Part shown: piece by piece, positions 38,999 to 48,500 of the stretch
Layout: each line of letters starts with the position of its first letter
How positions within the stretch are numbered: the first letter of the stretch is position 1
Assembly: GCF_014697585.1 (NCBI RefSeq)
Contig: NZ_JACJSB010000001.1
Location: 1 to 64,000, forward strand
Length of the DNA: 64,000 nt
Source of the DNA: Dolichospermum sp. FACHB-1091
GTDB lineage: Bacteria; Cyanobacteriota; Cyanobacteriia; Cyanobacteriales; Nostocaceae
Direction: 5' to 3'
Notes under the pieces: model-generated
Told to the model about the DNA's origin: nothing
Database searches by the model: none
What the model saw: the letters and a program-made list of their open reading frames with translations, nothing else
Made by a program: the position numbers and the translations under genes

Positions 38999-39195
38999 GG
39001 AAAACGCACTCGCATAAACTAGAAAGTCAAAATTTATAAAAATTGATTCTAGGATTAATATAGTCGGTTTTAACCGACTTTAGCTTTTAGACAGAGAATT
39101 TATTCTCTGGCTTAAGAATACATCAATTTTCATTAATTTGACACTTACAATCACTGCTAAATCTCTACATGAAATAATACGAAATTTTTGATAAT

Positions 39196-39229
39196 GTTGG
39201 GTTTCACTTTGTTCAACCCAACCTACACA
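39196..39229. repeat. GTAGGTTGGGTT repeat at the CHAT gene end
   Basis: TGTTGGGTTTCACTTTGTTC followed by AACCCAACCTACA, overlapping the last codons of the CHAT gene by a few bases. Same family as 36731-36762. Both copies are followed by TTACAGGAGAAA-like sequence, so they share a longer common piece. Confidence 0.7.
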
Positions 39230-41931
39230 GGAGATATTACAGGAGAAACGGCACAAAAACCAGCCCAAAAATATGGTTTGTTAAATGGTTGATGTTCAGG
39301 TTTATATTCCGTAGATAATAAATTAATAATTTCCTGTTTTTGTTCCTCTTTCATTTTAGTTTTCTGCTTCAACCAATCAATGATTTGTACCTGTGTGGCT
39401 TTGCGTAACCATTCCTGGGCTGTGTTTAGTGCCAATGTGATATCCTGGGGATTATTGGCGATATTTTCATATAATTTAATCATTAAAATAGCGGTCTGAA
39501 AATCATTCACAGTCCACAAACTGCTAACAATATTAACTGCACCGGCTTTGATAAAACCACTGGATAAACCAATAAATTCATCACTGTTATTTTTAAAATC
39601 AATTACGCCGGTTTCGCAAGCAGAAAGACAAACAAGATAACATTGAGGGAGATTTAATTCTAAGATTTCTGCTAATGTTAAACATTTTGATAAATCAATA
39701 GCAGTTTCTTCATTAATTCTCGCATAACCAGATGAAGATGTTGTCAAAAGTGAAGGATTAACTTCCGAGTCAACAAGTTGTAAAGCTGATTTTAAAGGTG
39801 ATTCTAAATCAAAACTACCGTGACAAGAAAAATGTAACCATTGGGAATTAGTAAATTTATTAAATGTGGTAGTCTCCTGTAAATTGGCTTTGCTGGCCTC
39901 ATTATTTTTGAGGATTTGCTGAGGGTCGAAACTAGCTGCAATGGTTTCCACTTCAATGTTAGTAAAACGCAAATTGTTATTAGGATCTTGAATTGCAAAT
40001 AGGTTACTTAATCTTGTTCTCTCTCTTTGTAGAATAGGGTTAGAAAGACGTTCTTTAGCAATATTCAAAAGTTGACAACTGGGTGCATAACTGACACCAC
40101 CAGGATATTTATCAAATAAATATTCTGAATTTGTAGATAAAGGAATAGCATGAAAAGGTAATAAGTGTAAATAACGGTGGGGAATGATAATTATTTTTTG
40201 AATATGCTTTGGAACTTGGGCAATTATTTGATTAATATGGAAAATTTCTGCAAGTTTGGTAAGTTGATAATTTAAATCATTTCGCCATTTGTTACGGTCG
40301 GAATAGTAAAGGGTGAGATATTTATTAATCCAATCTCTGAATTGATCTAAATCTTCCTCTGTAGATTTCCAAATTATTGGTTTATCGTTGTTTTTGGTAA
40401 TAATGAAAGCCCGGAAACAAGCATTAAAAATGTAAAATTGAATAATTGCAGTTTTCTCATCTAACAGATTTTGAATTTCTGAATATTCAATTGGTGTAAA
40501 ATCAACCTTTTCAGCAATCAATTCTACTAAATTGCGGGTTTTACTGCGTTCAATATAACTGATAGCTTCCCTTTCTTTACCCAGCACTAAACAAACTTCC
40601 ACCATGAGTACAAAAAGTTTATTCCATTCTTCTGCTTGTTTGCGTTTACTTTCTTCCCCAGAAATAATTTCCGCCCGCAAACCTTCAACTGTGGCAATGG
40701 CAGATTTAAAGGTATCGTAAGCTAAATCAAACTGTTGTGAATCTTGGTAAGCAATACCCAAATTGAATAAAGTTTGAGCATTTTCTACAGGAAAATCGGT
40801 GGGGGTTCTCACTTTTAAAGCATTATTATAAGCAGCGATGGCAATTTCCAGATTATCCGCTTTATCTCCCCTGATTCTATCACTGTAGGCAGTCCCCAGA
40901 TTATTTTGCGTCGTTGCCCATTCTTTAGGAAAAGCGGTGCGGGTATAAACTTTTAAAGCATTATTATAAGCAGCGATGGCAATTTCCAGATTATCCGCTT
41001 TATCTCCCCTGATTCTATTAAGGTAAAGGTAGGCATTCCCCAGATTATTTTGCGTCATTGCCCATTTTTCAGGAAAATCGGTGCGGGTTCTCACTTTTAA
41101 AGCCTTATTATAAGCAGCGATGGCATTTTCCAGATTCTCCGCTTTATCTCCCCTGATTCTATCACTGTAGGCATTCCCCAGATTATTTTGCGTCGTTGCC
41201 CAATCTACAGGAAAATCGGTGCGGTTATAAACTTCTAAAGCCGCATTAAAAGCAGCGATGGCATTTTCCAGATTCTCCGCTTTATCTCCGCTGATTCTAT
41301 CACTGTAGGCATTCCCCAGATTATTTTGCGTCATTGCCCAATCTTCAGGAAAATCGGTGCGGGTGAAAACTGTAAAAGCGATTTCATAACCAGTAATAGC
41401 AATTTCCATATTATCGGCTTTGTTACCTAAAGGAAATTGCTGTATCAAATTGCTAAAATTACCTATCACTACAGCGATATCTCTTGCTGTGTTTGGTTCT
41501 GCTTCTTGTAGTTTTTTTGTTACGCCAACCTGTAATAATCTAACAAAGGTGAGATTAAGTTTATCCGTATTTGCAGCCAGTAATGGGTAAACTACCTGGG
41601 GATTATATTCACTTTCTGCGGTGGCTTGTAATACTTCTGATAAAAATTGTAAATAGGTATCAAAATCTGCTTCATTAATCGGCGTTTCTGGTTCTGGGGT
41701 TAGGGCTATATCTAACTCTTCACTCAGTTGAGAAGCTAAAGCCAGCAACCAGTTAGCAGTATTTTCCTCTTCTTGTTGGGTAAAGGTCTCTGCTACCCCT
41801 ACCACCACTTGTAAAAAACCAACATCGAGTAATTCCCTGTTAGCTTGTAATATAGCCGCTTTTTCACCATTGGAACAACTAAGCAGTTGTTGAATTAGCT
41901 GATAATATGCCTGTAGACGCTGTTCATCCAT
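39223..41931 (-). CDS. TPR-CHAT (caspase-like) protease
   Basis: A 902-aa protein. Residues 1-170 form a helical N-terminal region (MDEQRLQAYYQLIQQLLSC...) common to cyanobacterial CHAT proteins. Residues ~180-430 hold tetratricopeptide-like repeats of about 42-46 aa (TQNNLGNAYSDRI-GDKAENLENAI). The C-terminal CHAT domain has the catalytic dyad: His704 in WLHFSCHGSFD and Cys772 in CLSACETGVID. CHAT proteases cleave partner proteins when the sensor part is triggered, as in the Craspase and gasdermin systems. The downstream 111-aa and 463-aa genes on the same strand are candidate partners. The repeats are also near-identical at DNA level. Confidence 0.92.
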   Translation of the reverse strand: MDEQRLQAYYQLIQQLLSCSNGEKAAILQANRELLDVGFLQVVVGVAETFTQQEEENTANWLLALASQLSEELDIALTPEPETPINEADFDTYLQFLSEVLQATAESEYNPQVVYPLLAANTDKLNLTFVRLLQVGVTKKLQEAEPNTARDIAVVIGNFSNLIQQFPLGNKADNMEIAITGYEIAFTVFTRTDFPEDWAMTQNNLGNAYSDRISGDKAENLENAIAAFNAALEVYNRTDFPVDWATTQNNLGNAYSDRIRGDKAENLENAIAAYNKALKVRTRTDFPEKWAMTQNNLGNAYLYLNRIRGDKADNLEIAIAAYNNALKVYTRTAFPKEWATTQNNLGTAYSDRIRGDKADNLEIAIAAYNNALKVRTPTDFPVENAQTLFNLGIAYQDSQQFDLAYDTFKSAIATVEGLRAEIISGEESKRKQAEEWNKLFVLMVEVCLVLGKEREAISYIERSKTRNLVELIAEKVDFTPIEYSEIQNLLDEKTAIIQFYIFNACFRAFIITKNNDKPIIWKSTEEDLDQFRDWINKYLTLYYSDRNKWRNDLNYQLTKLAEIFHINQIIAQVPKHIQKIIIIPHRYLHLLPFHAIPLSTNSEYLFDKYPGGVSYAPSCQLLNIAKERLSNPILQRERTRLSNLFAIQDPNNNLRFTNIEVETIAASFDPQQILKNNEASKANLQETTTFNKFTNSQWLHFSCHGSFDLESPLKSALQLVDSEVNPSLLTTSSSGYARINEETAIDLSKCLTLAEILELNLPQCYLVCLSACETGVIDFKNNSDEFIGLSSGFIKAGAVNIVSSLWTVNDFQTAILMIKLYENIANNPQDITLALNTAQEWLRKATQVQIIDWLKQKTKMKEEQKQEIINLLSTEYKPEHQPFNKPYFWAGFCAVSPVISPV

Positions 41932-42083
41932 AAGTTAGGGTTGGGTAGAGTAGAACCTAGATCATGCTTCAATAGTATCTTGACACATTGCGGACAATAT
42001 TACCCTACAAATCCCGAAAATTCTGATTCAGACAATTAATTATCCTGTAAATCCTCAAATCCTGGACATCCTGATTCAGACAA

Positions 42084-42533
42084 TTATTCCCAAAAGTCCA
42101 CATTTAACATTGCTTCAATATCACAACTAAACGGCCACCTATCAGGAAATTCGCACTGTGGATAACCATTGCGGACAATTTTCAGAGCATCTGCATAAAC
42201 TTCATCAAATACTTGGCTAAAATAAGGCTTGAGACTAGGTGAATTTTTGAGTAACTTTCTGATTCCAATTCTTTGTTTAATGATTAATTCTACCCCCCCA
42301 CGATAACAATCAGGGATATGCACATAATTCCGCTTGAGAATGTGTTCAAAAAGTTCTGCTAACCGATTTTCAAGTTCACGTTTATCTGAGCGCCCCAAGT
42401 CCTCTATCTCTTCTATCAAATTATCAATATCTAGTCCTTCTATATCTCTATTCCGTAATTTGTGGACAATATCTTCAATCCAGAGTAAATAGTCTTGCTC
42501 ATACAAAGATACTGCAATTGGTGTCTGTGTCAT
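42084..42533 (-). CDS. DUF29 family protein
   Basis: A 149-aa protein matching DUF29: SLYEQDYLLWIEDIVHKLRNRDIEGLDIDNLIEEIEDLGRSDKRELENRL and the central LFEHILKRNY, with the end DRWPFSCDIEAMLN. DUF29 genes are abundant in cyanobacteria and of unknown function. It sits inside the duplicated-gene bracket, upstream of the CHAT gene. Confidence 0.88.
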   Translation of the reverse strand: MTQTPIAVSLYEQDYLLWIEDIVHKLRNRDIEGLDIDNLIEEIEDLGRSDKRELENRLAELFEHILKRNYVHIPDCYRGGVELIIKQRIGIRKLLKNSPSLKPYFSQVFDEVYADALKIVRNGYPQCEFPDRWPFSCDIEAMLNVDFWE

Positions 42534-42615
42534 GGCTGTAAACCCTCTAAATGACCTAATTTCATTTTAAGTGACATCATTTGTAATCTTCGACAATCAA
42601 CCTGTAAACTAGCAA

Positions 42616-43602
42616 AATCATGGTTATCCTCCATTTGAAGGGACTGCAAGTTTCCGTAAAGCTATTACTCAATGGTATTATCGTCGTTATGGTGTGGTAC
42701 TTAATCCTGATAGTGAGGCTTTACCCTTACTCGGTTCTAAGGAAGGTTTGGGACATTTAGCGATCGCCTACATTAATCCTGGTGATACTGTATTAGTACC
42801 TTCACCATCTTACCCTGTACATTTCCGTGGTCCGATTATTGCTGGGGGAATTATCCACAATTTAATTCTTAAAGAAGAAAATAACTGGTTAATTGATTTA
42901 GCGGCCATTCCTGACGAAGTAGCCAGAAAAGCCAAAATTCTCTATTTTAATTATCCTAGTAATCCTACCGCAGCCACCGCCCCCCGGGAATTTTTTGCAG
43001 AAATTGTCGCTTTTGCGCGGAAGTATGAAATCCTGTTAGTTCATGATTTATGTTATGCAGAATTAGCTTTTGATGGTTATCAACCCACTAGCTTATTAGA
43101 AATTCCGGGCGCTAAGGATATAGGGGTAGAATTTCACACCTTATCTAAAACCTATAATATGGCAGGTTGGCGCGTTGGTTTTGTCGTCGGAAATCGTCAC
43201 GTAATCCAAGGTTTGCGGACACTCAAAACCAACTTAGATTATGGCATTTTTTCCGCTTTACAAACAGCAGCAGAAACCGCTTTACAACTTCCTGATTCTT
43301 ATTTACATGAAGTGCAGCAACGTTACCGGACTCGTCGAGATTTTTTAATTGATGGTTTGGGTAAATTGGGGTGGAATATTCCTAAAACCGAAGCAACTAT
43401 GTATTTGTGGATAAAATGTCCGGGGGGAATGAATTCTACAGATTTTGCTTTGAATGTTTTACAGCAAACAGGGGTAGTAGTCACTCCTGGAAATGCTTTT
43501 GGTGTGGGTGGTGAAGGCTATGTCAGAATTAGTTTAATTGCTGATTGCGATCGTTTGGGTGAAGCTTTACAAAGATTCAAAGAAGCGGGGATTTGCGCTT
43601 GA
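42616..43602 (+). pseudogene. 5'-truncated copy of the aminotransferase gene
   Basis: Homology to the gene at 33275-34480 starts at codon 66 (NHGYPPFEG) and continues in frame through the PLP lysine motif to the end. The last residues differ (EAGICA versus EAGICYQSQ...). The missing N-terminal part removes residues needed for the dimer interface, so it is probably not functional, although a GTG at 42694 leaves a 302-aa frame. The high identity implies a recent duplication. Confidence 0.9.
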
Positions 43603-43662
43603 TTATCTATCGGGCAATAAAATATAATTTTGAGAAGTAGCAACACCAACGATTATAGCATC

Positions 43663-43793
43663 TAAGTAGGTTGGCGTTAAAAATTGTCCTTATGACAAGG
43701 GAACAGGTAACTCTTAACTCTTAACAGGGAAGAGGTTTTGGACAACTTTACTTTTCGTTACTTATGTCTGGTTTTTTCCGTTCACCTACTTAG
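43663..43793. mobile_element. MITE-like element, copy 2 (AAGTAGGTT ends)
   Basis: The left end AAGTAGGTTGGCGTTAAAAA begins at 43664 and the right end TTTTTTCCGTTCACCTACTT closes near 43792. The interior (ACTTTACTTTTCGTTACTTA) matches copy 1. At 131 bases it is likely the basic form, and copy 1 an enlarged form. Confidence 0.7.
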
Positions 43794-43812
43794 TTATTTT
43801 GACCCACCTATA

Positions 43813-43911
43813 GTTTCCAGTTGTGTCCGTCGTCCAGTCGCTTACATGGCCAAAGAAGAATTATTTAAAGTTCCTGTTTTAGAACATAAATATCAAAAAA
43901 TTAATTTATAA
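43813..43911 (+). pseudogene. Remnant of a PlsC-like acyltransferase
   Basis: Frame VSSCVRRPVAYMAKEELF continuing KVPVLEH resembles the RP-x-(Y/F)-MAKEELF-x-(I/V)-P motif of 1-acylglycerol-3-phosphate acyltransferases. Only about 25 matching residues remain before unrelated sequence and a stop. It is a short relic next to the MITE. Confidence 0.5.
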
Positions 43912-43954
43912 TTTATAGTGAAATTATTATCTAAATAATATCAAAGTCAGACTA

Positions 43955-44937
43955 ATGCCACCAGAAAATGTACAAGTAGGCTTATTTGGATTAAATCATT
44001 CTAATAGAGATTTTTCTCAAAGAGAAAGTTGGGGAAAGAATCAATTTAATAATTCTTTTCCTGCATCCTTAGCTTGTTATATGTATCAGAAAGGTTTAAA
44101 ACTCAATTATTTAACCTTGGACAAGCAGTTAAAAATCCAGCATCAAGAAATAGATATTTCTCAAATATTTGGTATCACTCCTCTTTATGATCATTTATTT
44201 TTCTACTTTCAAAGTGACTATGTACCTTATAGAAAAATAGTTGTTGGTAAATTACCGTGAGTTGATTTAGTAAACCATGATCTTAGTAGAGATAATGCTT
44301 GTTTACGAAGTATAGAAATTAAATTAACTGCATTACCTGATAATTCGACTTATCGTTTACCAGATCATCAATACGGCTGTGAAATTGTTACCAGACCAGA
44401 TACTATTGTCTATCTTGCTTTGAGTATTGCTCATAAATTTGAAAATTCAAGAGATAAATTACTCAATTATCTTCAACCCGTATGTAGTCAAATTGAAGAT
44501 TGGTCAAGTATCCGTCAGGTATTGCCTTTTATTCCGAAAATTGTAGATAGTTTAGATACTTTAATAATTGAAAATATAGCAATTCAATCTCCATTAGTTA
44601 TGCAACCAATATGGAAAACGGTTGGTAAGATTTCCAAACTTTATCAAAACTGTTTAGATATTTTCATCTGGAGTAACTTTGGTTTTACCCGGCTTTTCTT
44701 TGATATCACTAAAAGATTAGCTAAATCAGAAGAAACTATCCAAAGACCTATGCGTTCTGTTGTCTGGTTGGTAAAAATGTTATATGAATTTGCTCTTGTT
44801 GGTAAGATAAATCATAAATTAGTTATTGATACATTAACCTATAACACCAAGAATGATAAAGCCTTTGCTTTAAGTGGTTCTAACACTCGTCCTTATATGA
44901 TTTGTGATAATTTAGTTAAACCCAGAATTACCAAAGC
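43955..44937 (+). pseudogene. HindVP-type restriction endonuclease, inactivated
   Basis: Two pieces in the same reading frame together give about 327 residues. The start VGLFGLNHSNRDFSQRESWGKNQFNNSFPASLACYM is characteristic of the HindVP/NgoBV family. The nuclease core is suggested by SIEIKLTALPD (E-x-K) after a VDLVNHDLS segment. A single in-frame TGA at 44258-44260 interrupts it, and a 92-bp inverted-repeat element follows directly at 44938, so the true C-terminus may be cut as well. No cytosine methyltransferase gene is nearby, which fits loss of activity. Confidence 0.8.
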
Positions 44938-45029
44938 AGGACTTACGCAAAATATCTCTCAAATCCTCATTTCTCCGTGACCTCTGTGCCTGGAGTGGTT
45001 CGTTATTCCATGAATCTTGCGTAAGTCCT
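44938..45029. mobile_element. 92-bp MITE with 13-bp perfect inverted ends
   Basis: AGGACTTACGCAA (44938-44950) and TTGCGTAAGTCCT (45017-45029) are perfect inverted repeats. The interior contains no gene. It sits at the 3' end of the restriction endonuclease relic. The same end sequence occurs in diverged form at 319-520 and as a solo copy near 5126-5136. Confidence 0.85.
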
Positions 45030-45074
45030 AGTTATATTGTAAAATCAAACTAGTAACTAAAAAAGTGGGAAATT

Positions 45075-45377
45075 ATGTCGGAATTACGAGAAAAATTACA
45101 GCAAAATCTTGATGAAGCAGAATGGGAATGGTTAATTCCCCATGTTCAAAAAGATGCAGTGATTGTAGTAGCGGAAAATTTAGACTTATTAGATGTGGGA
45201 GAAGCGATCGCTAGTGATAATATTCTTTCAGTACAACATTGGATAGATGAACAATTATTAGCTAAACCTACAGTAGATCAAGTGGGAGAATGGAATTTCC
45301 ACCGTAACAAGCGATTTAATGCTCTTATCGTTGAACCTTATGTGTTAGTAAAAGAAATAATTACTCCCATCTCGTAA
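45075..45377 (+). CDS. DUF2288 family protein
   Basis: A 100-aa acidic protein matching DUF2288: MSELREKLQQNLDEAEWEWLIPH, DAVIVVAENLDLLDVGEAIASDN and NKRFNALIVEPYVLVKEI. The family is widespread in cyanobacteria and gammaproteobacteria and has no known role. The RBS is weak (GTGGGAAATT). A hairpin lies downstream. Confidence 0.88.
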   Translation: MSELREKLQQNLDEAEWEWLIPHVQKDAVIVVAENLDLLDVGEAIASDNILSVQHWIDEQLLAKPTVDQVGEWNFHRNKRFNALIVEPYVLVKEIITPIS

Positions 45378-45473
45378 ATTATTAATATTATATTAATAAT
45401 ATATTAATATTTCATGACAGTTGATTGAACTGATTATTTGCGAGAAATTAAAAACTCTGTAGAGAGGTTTTTT

Positions 45474-45501
45474 GTAGAGACGTTATATGGAACATCTCTA
45501 C
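45474..45501. terminator. Bidirectional terminator hairpin
   Basis: GTAGAGACGTT (45474-45484) pairs with AACATCTCTAC (45491-45501), followed by ATTATTTTT. On the other strand A-rich sequence becomes a T-rich tail. It separates the DUF2288 gene from the convergent protease-TPR gene. Confidence 0.65.
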
Positions 45502-45527
45502 ATTATTTTTACCTCAATGTCTATTGT

Positions 45528-48500
45528 CTAAATCAAAGCTTTAATTCTGGGATTTTGGAGAAATAATTGCGTATTAATTATCAACTTTTCACCCCAACCA
45601 TTTTCTTTGAGAAACTCAATCTTTCCATAACGTTTATCTAATTTTAATGCCGTTTCTGCCGATTTCAAACCGGCTTCTTGATCGCCTTTGGCATACAAAG
45701 CTACACCTAAAGCTAGATGTGCTTCTGCAAAATTGCTATTGATTTTGATCGCATTTCGCCAATAATTAATTGCTGTTTCTACTTCTCCCATTTCATAGGA
45801 AACTATACCTAAGTTCGTGTAAGCTTCGGGATAGTCGGGTTTTAATTTAATGGCTTGATTCCAATCATCAATCGCTTGTTTGTAGTCTTTTAAGAAATAG
45901 TGAGCAATACCCCGAACATAGTAGGCTTCGGTAAAGTCGGGTTTTAATTTAATGGCTTGACTGTAATCATTAATCGCTTGTTTGTAGTCTTTCAATTGTA
46001 AATAAGCATCACCCCTAGCACCATAGTATCCTGCATTTTTAGGATCAAGTTGAATGGCTTGAGTATAATCATTAATTGCCTGTTTGTAGTCTTTTAATTG
46101 TAAGTAAGCAAGACCCCTAGCACCATAGTATATTGCATTTTTAGGATCAAGTTGAATGGCCTGAGTATAATCATTAATTGCCTGTTTGTAGTCTTTTAAT
46201 TGTAAATAAGCATCACCCCTAGCACCATAGTATCCTGCATTTTTAGGATCAAGTTTAATGGCTTGAGTCCAATCATTAATTGCTTGTTTGTAGTCTTTTA
46301 ATTGAAAATAGGCAAAACCCCTACGGGCATAGTAATTGGCATTTTTAGTGTCAAGTTTAATGGCTTGAGTGTAATCATCAATTGCCTGTTTATAGTCCTT
46401 TAATTGAAGGTAAGTAAGACCCCGACGGGCATAGTAATTGGCATTTTTAGTGTCAAGTTTAATAGCTTGAGTATAATCATCAATTGCCTGTTTGTAGTTT
46501 TTTAAATTCCAGTGAGAATCACCTCTAGCTTTATATACAATACTAATACGTTTATTGTAAGAGCTAATAAGGATTTTATTATCTTTAAATTCAGAGTATC
46601 TGAGACCTCCTACAGTGTATGGTGCATTTTTAGGGTCACGACGAATAGCTTCTGTTAAATCAGATATAGCTTGTTTGTAGTCTTTTAACCCTGAGTAAGC
46701 AATACCCCTAGATGCATAGTATAAGGCATCTTTAGGATCAAGACGAATAGCTTCCGTATAATCTTCTATGGCTTTTTTGTAGTCTTCTAAACCTCCGTAC
46801 ACCAAACCTCTGGCGTTGTAATATTGAGCATTTTTAGGGTCAAGTTGAATGGCCTGTGTAAAATCATCAATTGCCTGTTGATGCTTATTTAACAAAGTGT
46901 AAGCAGTACCCCTGATGCTGTAATATTCAGCATTTTTAGGGTCAAGTTGAATGGCCTGTGTAAAATCATCAATTGCCTGTTGATGCTTATTTAATAAACT
47001 GTAAGCAAGACCCCTTGAGTGGTAATAGTCGGCATTTTTAGGGTCAAGTTGAATGGCCTGATTAAAATCATCTATGGCTTGTTGATATTTTTGTAAATTC
47101 ACATAGGATAAACCACGTGAATTATAAATGAGTTTATAGTCGGGATAAAATTTAATGGCTTGATTGTATGCCTCAATTGATTCAGGAAAACGCTTTAATT
47201 GAGCAAGGTATAAACCTCGCCAATAGTAAAGATCAAATTGATTAGGACTCAGAGCAATGGCTTTGTCAAAAGATGCTAAGGCTTCAGAATATTTATCTAA
47301 TATAAACAGCGCTCTACCCCGCAATTTCCAAGCTTGAGCAAAGTCGGGATTAATTTTAAGAGCTTTATCAAAAGCAGTAATAGCTTCTTTATCTTTTTTT
47401 TCACTAAAAAATATCACCCCCTTGAAATACCAAGCTTGATAAAAATCCGGTTTTTTGCTAATCGCTTTATCAACAGCTTTTATTGCTTCTGCATATTTTT
47501 GAGAACGCCATAGTTGATTAGCATAATTTAGCCATGATATTTCATCATCACTATTTTTAGGAACTTGATCCAATGGTAATAAATATTCACTAATTACATC
47601 CTCTTCCGATTTTTTGAGTGTAGCTGGTGCAGTAGTTTCGACTTTTAAATCTGAATCTATTCCTGCTTGTTCAACTAAATTTAAAAATGTCCTAATGGGA
47701 ATACCAGAACTACTACCTAAATTGATTTCACCATCAAAATCGAGTGATATTTCACCTTCCACTCTGCCATGAATACCAATTAATCTTCCTTGGGTATCTA
47801 AAACCGCACCGCCACTCATTCCGCCTTTAGTAATATTACTATAAAGTAGATCATAACCATCACTTAAAACAGTTTGTATTTGCACAGGTATTATAGAACT
47901 TTGATTATTGAAACTTACATAAGTATTCAACCTGATTAATTCTGGTTGGCTCAAAATTCCCGCCGTCAAAATCCGATGAGGTTTGTTTTTATTTTGTTGT
48001 TTATTACCAGGAAAACCAGAAACAAACACTTTTTGACCTTTAGTATTTAAACTATAATTTGCTAAAGTTGCAACTCGATATTTTTGATTACTGGTAAATT
48101 GAACAACGGCTAAATCAACTCCAGGCATTCTTTTCGCATTGCTGACATTTATAGCATATCTTTGATTATCTGGTGCGACTATTTCTAACTTATCTTTTAA
48201 TTTTTTTTCATCACGATTCCAGATCACATGATCTGCGGTCAACACATAATAAATATTACCTTTCTGGGCAATAATTACCCCAGAACCCATATCTTCGGGG
48301 TTAGCATTAGGAATTAACACCGTAATTTCTTGGGCAATTTGGTCAATATTTTGGATTAAACCTTTTTTTGCTCTCAAACCGGAATTATCAATCTTTCTTG
48401 GTGATTTAGCCACAAATTCCGGGACTATCTTAGCGACACTATAAATCGGTAAACCCCAACTATATTGACGCATTTGCTGACGTTCGGCTGCGCTGGGTTT

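Noticed and set aside
42694-43602. Second functional aminotransferase
   Set aside because: The copy lacks the first 65 codons including conserved N-terminal residues; a GTG start exists but no RBS is evident.
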